60,000 nt of DNA from Cryptomeria japonica (Eukaryota > Streptophyta > Pinopsida > Cupressales > Cupressaceae): assembly GCF_030272615.1 (NCBI RefSeq), contig NC_081410.1, positions 256,233,533-256,293,532 of the forward strand, written 5' to 3'. Numbering within the stretch: the first letter of the stretch is position 1; the number at the start of each line of letters is the position of its first letter. Of this stretch, positions 1 to 10,889 are shown piece after piece. Made by a program: the position numbers and the translations under genes. Under the pieces are notes generated by a model, which was not told the DNA's origin, did no database searches, and was given only the letters and a program-made list of their open reading frames with translations.

Positions 1-1347
1 CTGCTTGGCGAGGAGGAGGAGGCAACCTACTTAAGGATTTGACTTTTTGAGTAGGAGGGAATATAGAAAATTTGACATATTGTAGCAAATCAAAGTTAGG
101 ATCAACCAATCCTTTCTTCAAGTCACCCCTAGTGTACCTTTTAGATGCCAGTATTATTGAGAATAAGGAAATTAAATAAATAGAGTCACCAACCTTTCAG
201 AAGGATTTTACTAATTTTGTGGTTGGTTTCTAAGTCGTACTTGATTCTTGGGGGGAGGATTTTCTAGAATAACTGCAACAGGGCACCTTCTGGCTCTTTT
301 TAGGACCAACCAAGGGTTTTGTGCTACTTCTTATTTTTCTAGAACTCATCTTGCTCTTCTATAATCTTATGTGTTCCTTCTATATCTCCAAACCAACATG
401 TTTAACTATGATATAATATCTTCTTGTTCATCTTGCCAACCTAAATTTGGTTGAAGCACTGGAAATATATTCTCATGAGGCTATACCATCATGAGTCATT
501 TTAAACAATTGTTCTATCAAACTGACTATTTAAAACAACTTGTAATCATTCCCTAGTAGAGTCCCCAAAAATTTGTTGGTTAACAGATTTGTCACCTAAC
601 TCTATATTATTCCACCCACAACAAAAAATTAACAATCAAGAAAAATGTAATGATATTTTACACCCACTCTCTACTTATTTTACAAGGCCCAGTTATCTTC
701 TAATAATATACAAAGAATATATTTCATTTATTATTTTAACCAAAAAGAAAATAAGGTAGATATTTTAACCATAAAGCTTTAAAAGGAAAGCAATCCTAAC
801 AAAATAATAATTGAATATAATACACCAATTCTATCTGAAAATACTAAGGTCCATAATATTTATAAACAAATCACTATTTATCTTGTCCAAAGCCATAATA
901 TTCATAATAATATGCACATGCTAATTCCTGTAAATCACATAGCATATATTCAAAAGGAGAAATCTAAATGACATAACATTGAACATAGGAAGAACAATCA
1001 ATTCATTAACCATAACTCAAAGTTTACGATTCATGAACTAGAATTTGAATTTTCTTTTTTATATATATTCAAAAGTAGTTTAAGTATATGAAAAACAACA
1101 AAAAGATCCTTTCTACAAGCATCCATCTAACATATATAGATAACCTTAGATCATTCCTAAAACCAACTGAAAAGTTTAAACATAATTAAACAAGATAATG
1201 ACCCTCCAAAGACAATAATTTTTTGGCATATCCTTAGGGATAAAATAGAAGAAAGCAATAAAAAAATACTTAGGAAATAATGACGACCCCTCCAGCTTCA
1301 ATTTGTCCACATGGTGCTTCTTTCACAACATTGTTTATAGAGACTCC
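1..1347. other. AT-rich sequence, no gene seen
   Basis: I see no convincing coding segment, RNA gene or repeat boundary here. It lies downstream, on the minus strand, of the decayed ORF that ends near 1348, so it is probably the 3' untranslated part of the oldest Tat-like element. No LTR end was recognised, and that element's terminus may lie outside the window. Confidence 0.4.
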
Positions 1348-3507
1348 TTACGTCACCTTGCCTTGCATTTTTTTCCTATATGTTATATATTTTGAAATGA
1401 TCAAAGTGATTTTTCTGACATTTGGGTTGGTTGTAATATTCACCCATAACTTGTATTTGTTTGAATTTTGATATGATTCTACAACTTTTGGACGTATGTC
1501 CTCAACCTTATTCTTGAATCCTAGGAGGTAGGTTTCTAGGCTCTTTAGGATCCCCATTGTCTTCTCACTCATTCTTTCAATAGTTAATTATTCATTTAAT
1601 CTTGCCCTAAAGCTCTGAATCACATATGTATTCTTTTGCAGTTTCTCTCCATCTTCTTCAAATACATCAATCTCAAGAAGAGACAAATGGTTCATTAGAT
1701 CCCTGACCTTCATTTGAAGTTGTGATATAGTTGACCTTAACTAGGTATCCAATTCATCAATTAAGAAAATCTTCCACTCTAGAATATTCGACCATGAATT
1801 TGATTCATTTTCATTTTGATTTCCAATTATCCCTTCACTAAGCAAGAGGGCAAAAGGTAACTATAAGACCTCCTACAATTCATGAAGGATCATGGACAAA
1901 TAGTTTTTCTCCCTCTTTACATTTTGTATCTCATTATTCCAAGCCCTCATTTTCCCTGATACTAGAGTATAAGCCCTCATGGACTCTTGTATGCACACTA
2001 CCACATCCAATATAATTTTACTAGCCCAATTGTCTACAACCAGAGTAAAAGACTAGTTCCTTTTATTTTGTTTCAATTTACTAGGATCCAATCCCTCAAT
2101 AGTAATGTTTTCAATATGACTCATATATTGATCATTTGTCTGTAAAATGAATTGGATGAAAGAAGTTAGATCATTTACCCATTTTTGCAGTACCAGGTTC
2201 TTTTGTACCTCAAGCTTGACTCTTTTTTATAGGATACCTACAGAGAATTTTGGGTGGTAGATATCTCCTCCAACTGTAGCAGGGCCCAAAACTAATTTAC
2301 TCAAGTTAAAATCCAATTATTTAATCTCAATTTCATTCTTATCAATGATGGGATCTGCAATCTTCAAGAGTCAGTGACCTAAAATAGGATCAACAATCAT
2401 TTTAGACATCCTTCTAGAATTTTGGGGAGTGGGACCTCCTTGCATTAATTTAGCCATGGTGTCTATTTTTGTGTCTAGCATGGATACGCCTCTTTTTTTT
2501 TCCACAAATTTATTTATCCATGGGGGTGAGGCAAGAATAGATGAGCTAGGAATAGTGGTTATTGTAATCGTTGATGGTGCAAGTGCAGAGTCAATAGGGA
2601 TAGAGTCACCAAGTAGGGAGAAATTGGAGCTATCAAAGAAATTATTAGAAATGTTATCTCCATTGATCTAGTTGAAGATAAGAGAAATATTTTCCTAGGA
2701 ATCACCCACAATAGTTGACGTGTTGTCCGAAGTGGAAGTGGCAGGAAAAAAAGCTTCTTTGTTTATTTTTCATTTAGAAGAGGTCGGTGCATCCTCTTCA
2801 CACGCAAAATTAAGCTTTGCATTCCTCTTTGGTTATTCTCCATCTCCTCCAAATTGAGAATTACTTCTTTGAGGTTTAGGAGTTGAGATGGCTAGGGTCT
2901 TAGAAGTGGTAGGGTTCTTAGAAGCACTGTGTTCTTGATTCGATGTCCCATTTTGTGTGGAGGAACCAACACATTCTCTCAGCTTCTTTTCAATCTATTT
3001 CGTTGTCCTGTCCATGACATTCAAATTTTTGCTCTCAATATTTGTATTATCTTCATCTAATTGAGATGGTTGAAGAAGTGGAACCAGAGTAGTATCTTGG
3101 TAAATTTAATCAATTATTTCAGAATAGTCATTAGCTAGACCTTTCAGGATAAACAAAGGAATGTTAAAGGCCTTAACTTGATCCAACGTTAGCCTCATGT
3201 GATCCTATTTTTGTACCTCCCTAATATCTTATCAATCTTCCTAGTAATCCTCTAATCTTGGTTGATGCAAATATATTATAGCTCCATGGAAATGAGATTG
3301 AACATAACCTTTACTATTATAAAATGGCCTATGTGACAAGAACTGGAAATTGAATTTAGCCAAAATTTTACCTGCTGACTTGGCAACTTCATTACATCTA
3401 CAAGAAAATTTAGATAGGGAAATGGGAAAAGAATACCCTTTCTTTTTCATGTGTTCAACATACTTCACATTCACCTTTATTGTCTGGTGACAAAATTTTA
3501 GTGGCAA
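1348..3507 (-). pseudogene. Decayed sense ORF downstream of INT in the oldest Tat-like element, C-terminal part (unknown function)
   Basis: Read on the minus strand, this region gives a coherent but broken protein. From about 3240 to 2830 one frame is readable with few stops (for example HMRLTLDQVKAFNIPLFIL, then a Ser/Asn/Thr-rich linker with SASKNPTTSKTLAI). It continues to about 1348 as a helix-rich segment with MSEKTMGILKSLETYLL. Low-complexity, hydrophilic composition and shared frame across hundreds of codons argue that it was coding. The order integrase, then this ORF, in the same orientation is restored if the 26 kb insertion at 5638-32021 is removed. I do not recognise the family. 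No membrane segment or catalytic motif is evident. Confidence 0.45.
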
Positions 3508-5632
3508 AAAGTAATCTGAAACATATTTGGGCAGTCTGTATGGAGTATCCTTATAACCTCTAATTCTAAAATATAAAAAACCAAGAAATTGAATAAAGTA
3601 ACCGCCAAATTGAGTTATTAGGGTTGTTTCTTATGATGATAACCTTCTTTCAAGTGAGCATTCAATTCTCTTACTCAATGTCCACAATAAAATATTATTG
3701 ACACAAAAATAATCTTTTAATCTTGGTTTCCTTTGCAACTGCAAAAAAAAATGATATATGGGTGCTTCTACAACTGGAGAACTTCAGGTTTGCAACACTA
3801 ACCAAGACACCTATCTGTTGATGAGGATTTATATCATCAATGAACACATATGGAAAGTTTCTCCTTGTCAATAACTGGCTAGTTGCTCATGAAAATGTTG
3901 GCTCATGAGTGTAGCCCAATCATTATATGAATTATCACCACAAATAAGAATCATAAATTGACACATCAAATGGAGCTTTGATTTACCTTTTTTTTTAGTC
4001 TTTAGCTGTCTACTTGCAATTCAACTTGACACCATTCCCTTTTGTCTAAGAAATAACTTGGATGTAACAAACACATTTACAAATTGTTCTCACACAGAAG
4101 GCCTCAACACTTGAAACACAATTTCAAAGTTAATTTTGACAAGCACAAAACCATGGAAAGTTTAAATTTTGCAGGTTTTAAGGTGGTGATGATTAGCACA
4201 AGAAATAACTAATTCAGGGAAACAAATGACATGTGGGAAACCGTCAGCTTCAAGGGGATTCTCTCGACAACTTTCTTAGCAAGAGGGGAGGCTGACTCTT
4301 CTCTCATTCTTCTTAAAATCCCATGCAAACTCAAATCACCTAGTTTCATGTCTACTTCAACTTCTAGACCATTTTCTATACTTGGAGGCATAAATGAAAC
4401 ATGGGTTTGAAGTTGGTGATATAAAAAATAATTTACAAAAAGCTTTGTGACGCTAATGGGAAAAGGGTGACCATTTACTAGAGTCTTGCTAAAAAGACTC
4501 ATGAGGGGATTCTTAATTTATCACAACAATCGGGTTCCTTAATAAACTTAACCCTAGAACTCAACAAAAAGAGAGAAAGAGATTAAATCTCCCAACCTGA
4601 CCTATTCACATGTGCCTACAATCTCTTCTCATCGTAAAAACTAGAGAACTCTTTATGCTAGCTCTTGAGATGGAATGAAGTCTTTTGAAATGATATCACC
4701 TTTAAAGAGAGCATTAGATTGATTTAATTTTGGTGGCAATGTCACCTTCATCCTCCTTCAAAATTTGCACAAGCATGCTTGAATTACTTTTGCCACCTAA
4801 TCAACCATTAATGTTTTGTACTCACAAGTACTTTAGAATGACTGCTCCTTGGGGAGTGAAAAACCTACTAGGTCGGGGCATCGATGGCTTTTCAAAATTA
4901 ACAACCATCAATGACAAAGGTGTTTGGGTTCAGGGAATTGTTGACCTCTTGACTAGAAAGACACAAACTAACACAAAAGGCTTTAAGCTAAGGAATTCTA
5001 AAAGGAATTTGGATGGTCGACAAACTTGAAAACTCAAAAACCATACAAATTAAAGAAGATAAGGGTTCAAAATGTACCCAACTGATCGACACAAAGGATT
5101 TTTCACATACATAATCAATAATAAGGACTTGAATTGGGGAGCGACCGAGTAGTCGATGATTTTAAGAATTCTAGTACCACGATTTCGGGTTCATAAGTTT
5201 AAAAATTTGTCAACTTGGAATCAAATTTGGACAAGAAAGGTGACTAACAAACATGACTTCAAATCAAATGAAAGTCGGGACATATTAAAATGGAAGCTCA
5301 AAACAAGAACTTTCCTTTAAGGAGGGGGACCAAGAATTTCAAAATTCTAGGGAAACACCTGCACAAGCAATTGTCTTTCCATTTCCACTTGGCATCGAAA
5401 CACGAATCCTTCCAGTTCTTCTACTTTATTTTCATCAGAAGAATCCAGCTTTTCATCATCCCATTTCTTGTTGAATTGATCATCTTCCTTAACACAATCC
5501 ACCTAAGAGGTAGTGTCCCTATTTCCTACTGAAAAATCCAAAGTCCATTATTTTTTCTTCACTTTAGTTCCGTTCTCTTAGCATCCTCTTCATGCTCGAA
5601 GGAATCTTGTGGGTAGCTTTAGAGCTATCAAC
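3508..5632 (-). pseudogene. Decayed sense ORF downstream of INT, middle part (unknown function)
   Basis: Minus-strand coding remnants continue the ORF that starts near 33.5 kb, across the TSD at 5633-5637. The clearest pieces are an acidic stretch near 5300-5500 (DQFNKKWDDEKLDSSDENK) and an open segment at 4209-4502 starting MSLFSKTLVNGHPFPISV. Frames shift repeatedly between 3508 and 4200, where further fragments such as YVFIDDINPHQQIG are readable. No domain could be named. Plus-strand ORFs in this interval (for example 4730-5029 and 5290-5532) are shadows. Confidence 0.4.
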
Positions 5633-5637
5633 AACAA

Positions 5638-6888
5638 TGTATATGTTTAAAATCATCGTTGCTAAATAGGAAATAAGGAAAGTCATGAATTCCTTAACTA
5701 TTCAATCAATCCAAACATAAACCAATGCAATAGATGCATAATAGAATCAAATTAAACAATATAAAACTCCCTATCCTGCATCATGGCTTCCATTATTCTT
5801 CTCTTCTTTGTGGTATGATGGTTCTCAGATATCACGCTGGTAACCTGCAATTGACACAAAGAATCAAAGTTCATGATTGTTGAAAATGGATATTGAATGT
5901 TGAATTTATACATTTTTGGGTGAGAATGATTGAGAGGTGGAATTGAATAGATTGAGAGGTGGAACTCAAGTGAGCTCACATATTGATTGATAGTTGAACT
6001 GTTGATTTGGAGGTGGAATTGAGTAAATTGAATAGATAATTGAGTTAACTGAATGAGAAAAAAGTTTATTGAAAGATGAAAAAGAATGATTGGAGAGGAA
6101 TTAAAGAATGATGCAATTAATCAATTAATTGAATTGATAGATGGAATACTTAACTGATTGAAAGCTTTTTGGAAAAAAACAAAGTGGAAGATAGAAATAG
6201 AGATTGGAAAGATAATGATTTAATTAATTAATTAATTGAATTAATTAATTTAGCATGTTCTTGCACTTTGACTTTGATTTTCAATTTGATCTTTGCATGA
6301 TATTTAATTCAAATATTGAATTTATTTTAATTCGATTTGTTATTTGAATATATTTAGAACTTTGACTTTGATTTCAATTTGATTTTTGAAATCATGCACA
6401 TGTATTTGAAATTAGAAGAAATTAGAAGAACATGAATTTGAATTTGAATTAGAAGAATTAATGAAATTAAATGAAATTATAAGAATTAATGAAAGTGGAT
6501 GAAATTAGAAGAATTAATGAAATTATAAAAAATAATGAAACTAGAATTTGGGGAATGAGAATTTGAATTTGAAGAATTAATTAGTTAATTAAATAATCTA
6601 AAGAAATTATTTAATTATTTAGAAATTGAATTTAATTAAATAATAAAGATTATTTAAATTAAAGGAATTAAAATCATAATTAATTAAATAATAAATATTT
6701 AATTAATATTTAGAAAAGGGTTAATGATTAATTGATTAGAAATAGAAATAGAATAATTAGTAAGATGATGAAGAAATATGAATTTAGAAGAATAAGATTA
6801 ATTAGATTAATTAAAGAATTAAAGAATTATTTAATCAATTAGAGGAATAATTAGTATGCGATCAATGAGACATTTTTAGGTGTTTACA
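5638..6888 (-). repeat. 3' LTR of the 26 kb Tat-like element
   Basis: 1251 bp, beginning TGTATATG and ending GTTTACA on the plus strand (TGTAAACACC start in element orientation). It aligns along its length with 30887-32021, apart from indels such as extra AT-rich sequence near 6305-6350 and 6480-6540. A matching TATA-like site is at 5902-5910 on the minus strand. The inner half, about 6190-6830, is very AT-rich with short palindromes. Confidence 0.93.
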
Positions 6889-6932
6889 TTTGCCCCTCTT
6901 TGAGACAATGTCGAAACAATGTTGTTTCAAAG
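6889..6932 (-). other. Polypurine tract and adjacent stem-loop of the Tat-like element
   Basis: Directly inside the 3' LTR, the minus strand reads AAAGAGGGGCAAA (6889-6901), the expected plus-strand primer site for reverse transcription. It overlaps an inverted repeat: CTTTGAGACAA at 6898-6908 and TTGTTTCAAAG at 6922-6932, one mismatch. The same pair recurs beside the PPT of the gag-only element (39197-39242), so the stem is conserved. Confidence 0.8.
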
Positions 6933-7165
6933 AAAATAAAAAAAATTCTGCCCTGGTATTGCCCCAGTGATGCTTAGGGTGTAAATATGCCCCCTCTGGA
7001 AAAGTGGTCAAAAAATTCAAAAATTGAGACCATTTTTTTGACACCATGCTAGCGAGCAATCGTGTGAAGTTTCATGCGAATTCAAGTCCGTTTGACTAGC
7101 CTACAAGTGTTTTGAAATTTAGGGGGACCACTGTCGTCAGAGTGGTTAAAACCCTAATTTTGAGC

Positions 7166-7175
7166 TATAAATAAG
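7166..7175 (+). promoter_or_regulatory. Putative TATA box of the antisense ORF
   Basis: TATAAATAAG on the plus strand lies a short distance upstream of the plant-mobile-domain ORF, which runs against the element. The position suits a separate antisense promoter near the 3' LTR. It is a sequence match only; no transcript evidence. Confidence 0.45.
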
Positions 7176-7209
7176 GATTTTTGACCTTTCATTTGCTCAT
7201 TTGCATTTT

Positions 7210-8728
7210 TTTGAATTCTTGGAGTTCATTGTGATTTTAGTGCATTTCTAGTCGGATGTGGTAGAGTCCTTCATGATATGATTGTTCATCGGCGTGTGTA
7301 TGCTTGGGGTCCCTATCTCTTAGCGATGGTTTATTATCAGATGCACAACATTGCATACTTGAGATACAGATCTATCATTTGTAGCATTACATTGCTCCAC
7401 ACTTGGGCTTGGGAGCACATTTCTATCTCGAGGCCAGTTATTCATGTTGACTTGTAGCCTAAAGAGCCATATGCGTATAGATATACACCCGAGATTAGAC
7501 ATAGGGGCTTGGGTAACACATTGTATTGGCGACTATCAGTTTGAAATTTTACAACACTTCATTTGGAGACCATACCTAGATTGCCCCGGTTGGGCAGACA
7601 ATGACCAACATTTACCATTCTATAGACAATAGAGATGTCTCATTAGTAGGATTGTGGGGACGCAAAGGATCATTGAGATGTACCTACCACGACAGGTACT
7701 TAGGCAATTTGGGGAGGTACAAGGAGTACCTACTGTCACAACTTATTTTGCTCGAGTTTCTCATGAGGTTTCAAATTGGGGTGCATGTATTCAACCGCAT
7801 GTGGTTTCTGCAGAGTTTGATGTACTTCAGGTAGTACAATGGGGTTGGAGATCTCTGGGATGACACCTCAGTATGATGCATGGTGGGCAAGACATAGGCC
7901 TATTGCACTTACTAATCCGACGGTTCCTATCACACCTCAGCAAATATGTCATCTGAGACAGTGGAGGAGGGATGATAGGGAGGAGGGGGAGAGATGAGGG
8001 AGATGAGGGAGGAGATGAGAGAAGAGGAGGAGATGAGGAGGGAGGGGATGAGAAGGGAGATGAGAACATATACATTGGTGGAGACACCGAGTCTATCAGC
8101 AACAGAGATGATGATGATTCAACTTCAGGATCATCGAGCAGCGAGGATGTGGATGATACTGACATGCCTGAGTTAGAGGATGCACCGGCTACAGAGGGGG
8201 GTGGGGATGAAGGATGGGGTGGTGATGGGGGTGATGATGATCCACAGATTCTAAGAGCACGAATTCAAACTCTAGAGGATGAGGTGGCTATACTGAGGGA
8301 GCGATGAAGTGTTGAGCAGGATCTATTCTGCAGTGATTATGGTGCCTTAGAGGGAGAGAGACCAGATTGCTAGTGAGAGGGATCATCTCCAGAGGGAGAG
8401 AGATGACGCAATGAGGAGGGCTCGGTTGGCACATGATGCATATGATCAGTATAGGGCCTTTGATACAGGTAGGATGGCACATGATGAGCACATTATTCAG
8501 TTGTCTAAGGAGCATATGTATTAGCATCAGGAGTATGAGAGAGTTGTCCCAAAGGGAGAGCGAGTTCCTAGCTATAGTGCATATATAGCTAGTAGGAGAT
8601 CGAGTAGATCTACTTCGAGAGATACTAGTAGCGCTAGCATCATGGTTCCACCTTGGACATATTTGGGACATCACGGGGCAAGATCTACCAGACAAGATCC
8701 ACCTAGAGACAAAGGCAGTGCGGGTTGA
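7210..8728 (+). pseudogene. Antisense ORF with plant mobile domain (aminotransferase-like, PF10536 type), broken
   Basis: Runs opposite to its host retrotransposon. Around 7290-7450 the plus strand encodes VYAWGPYLLAMVYYQMHN followed by LLHTWAWEHISISRP; the WGP and WAWE patterns are hallmarks I associate with the plant mobile domain. After an in-frame TAG near 7456 and frame changes come IWRPYLDC (about 7560) and YLPRQVLRQFG (about 7680-7710). The C-terminal part (about 7860-8310) is a Gly/Asp/Glu-rich acidic tail ending in a short coiled coil (ARIQTLEDEVAILRER). The frame can be followed to GSAG and TGA at 8728. Antisense ORFs between pol and the 3' LTR are known in Tat elements such as maize Grande; mobile-domain proteins are also host genes (MAIN/MAIL1). 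The true start is not clear. Confidence 0.75.
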
Positions 8729-9278
8729 GACACTTTAGATTATATTATCTCAGCCTTTGGGCCTTTTATGATGATTGTATTCTGACACATTACCATTTTT
8801 GAGTTATATATATACATATATGATATGCAATTTTCTGGCGGCGATCTATTATTCTTTGCATTCTTTACATTATGTATGATTCTATGTGTTATGTGATGCA
8901 AGTCTATATGATTTTTGAATGATTTCTATATGGTTTAATGCAATGTTTTTTATATGCTTATGATGTAATGATTAATTTAATGCAAACTTATATGATACAA
9001 ATATGATGGATATGATTAAATGAATGCAACTTAAATGAACTAATGCAATTTATACTATATGAAATCATGGAGATGATTAAATTAATGTGATATGTAATAT
9101 GAAATTAACCTAAAATGAATGTAATATATAACATGAAATTGACCTAATGATTGCAATATGTTTTTTCTTGATAATGTTAGAATGTTGCTTTATCTCTTTT
9201 TGACTCCTATATACCTTTGAAGAAATGTTAGTAAGATGAAAGAGAGAATAGATTGATGAAATAATACTGTTAGATGAT
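8729..9278. other. AT-rich 3' internal sequence of the Tat-like element
   Basis: No gene. Consists of AT-rich sequence with repeated atgcaat and tatgatt words. It includes the 5-bp target site ATGAT (9274-9278) of the next solo LTR. Confidence 0.5.
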
Positions 9279-9792
9279 TGTAGCGTCGTAAATTGTACGC
9301 ACTTGCTAGGGTGGTACAATTTCACACCTAGTTTAGCACCCGCCTTGGCACATTTTGCATTTTGCATTGCATTTCCCCTTTAGCACTTAATTAATTAAAG
9401 TAATTAGGTCTAAGGTCCTATTTCATCATCTTCCATATCATAAAGTTGGGCCCTTTTCATTAAAGTGTGCCCCTTTCATTTTATTCCTCTAATACATCAT
9501 TTAATCAAAAACCCTAATTAGGTCCTATTTTGAACTTGGGGGCTTGATTTCGAGGGTCAAAACATCTTGAAATCACCTGTAACTTCGAGATTCTCTCTAA
9601 AATCATCATATCCGATGACCCTGAAAATTTGGTGAAAAGTTGTCAGGACCATGGCGTCCACACGGTCTCGGACATTTCTCCCAAAATTTCAGGAGCACAA
9701 TCCAATCATAAAATAAAGCTTAACCCCAAGAAATTGGCGGGAGATTCAATCTCTAGGTTGGCCAAAAGTTGAAATTAAGACCTAGGGTTTCA

Positions 9793-9800
9793 TATATAAG
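9793..9800 (+). promoter_or_regulatory. TATA box of the solo LTR
   Basis: TATATAAG about 515 bp into the LTR, followed by a CT-rich stretch. Fits a U3/R boundary; sequence-based only. Confidence 0.55.
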
Positions 9801-10398
9801 AGCTCTCTTTCTTCATTTCAAAGGATCGGAGAATTTTGGTTTCAGGGACCTTCTATGCAGTGAAAGAGCAGATCTTTGAAGACTTCAACAACATCCAACA
9901 TCCATCCATCAAGCATTCATCAATTTAGGGCTTTGAAGACATTGAAGAGCAATAGGGGATCACCGACTGAAGATTGGCTTGTACCCCTCCCTTGGGGTTG
10001 GGTATGATTTCATGTTGTTTTCATGTCTTTGCATAAGCCTCATTATATCATTTGTATTCATGCTTTAGATCATTTTGCATCTTGATGTAGAGCATTTACT
10101 TTGTCAATTACAAGCAATTAGGGTTTACTTTCTAGGTTACTCTAGCTTGCTTACTTTCATTTTAGGATCTTGCACACACACAAGGTCTGCACACACAACT
10201 TTTACTATACAACTTGGCTATTCGTGGAGGTGGAAATCACCAAAGCGGGGGTTTGACTAAGGCAAAACCCTATATAGCCACCTACAACCCTTTTCAGATA
10301 TAAGTGCAGATTTCCGAATTCGAAGGACGCCACGAGTTGCAGATCTGACGGGAGCAGATTGAGATGGGACAACACACCAAATTCCAGAGCAGAAACCT

Positions 10399-10460
10399 AG
10401 GACAGGGGCGTGGGGCACCCTAGTCCTAACAAGACAGGGGCGCTGGGCGCCCTGGTCCCT
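10399..10460. repeat. Two GC-rich palindromic repeat units
   Basis: Two 29-bp units spaced about 33 bp apart, each an imperfect palindrome around GGGCGCC (second unit: GACAGGGGCGC, TGG, GCGCCCTGGTC). The same unit occurs three times at 59551-59638 in a related LTR. They contrast strongly with the AT-rich surroundings. Confidence 0.8.
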
Positions 10461-10889
10461 CAGACAACAGCACTTTTCAGCACTTTTCGACAGCTTTCAG
10501 GTTGCCAAAAGGAGCAGTTTCAGGTGTAGAATCAGGTTAGTGGCACATGCGCCCCTGTCTCGAACATTTCCACTTAGATTTTAACCCCAGGTACACATCT
10601 GCATTCTCCTCTTATTCTTGTGTTTACAGCTTTTCATCACTTAATCTCAATCTTGCAATCTTGTTACTAGTTCATACTTACACTTTAGGGTTAATAGTTG
10701 AACTTGCATCATTCTATCTATCATTTGCAACAAAGGAATAGAAATCCTAATAGGTAGCCCGTGGCTCTCTCTTCCACAAAAAGAAGTAGCCAATTGTGTG
10801 ATACCTCTAGGCTCTTTCGTATTCCACAAGTGTGTGATTGAAAGTGAGATTAGGTCATGTTTGCTTAGTGTCACTTTTTCCCCTACACA

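Larger units (their letters stand above)
9279..10889 (+). mobile_element. Solo LTR, gypsy type (TGTAGCGTC family)
   Basis: 1611 bp from TGTAGCGTC to CTACACA, with the TSD ATGAT at 9274-9278 and 10890-10894. There is no internal domain, so it is a solo LTR left by LTR-LTR recombination. A TATA box lies at 9793-9800 and two GC-rich palindromic units at 10399-10460. It is related to the LTR at about 58.6-59.8 kb, with which it shares the start TGTAGCGTC and a block containing GGTTTGAC near 10247. Confidence 0.88.

Noticed and set aside
4730-5532. Plus-strand ORFs of 99 and 80 codons as small genes
   Set aside because: The minus strand carries the decayed post-integrase ORF here; plus-strand frames show no independent signal.
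9279-10889. Treating the LTRs at 9279 and 58.6-59.8 kb as the pair of one element
   Set aside because: They are in opposite orientation, diverge strongly, and the first has its own TSD at both ends.
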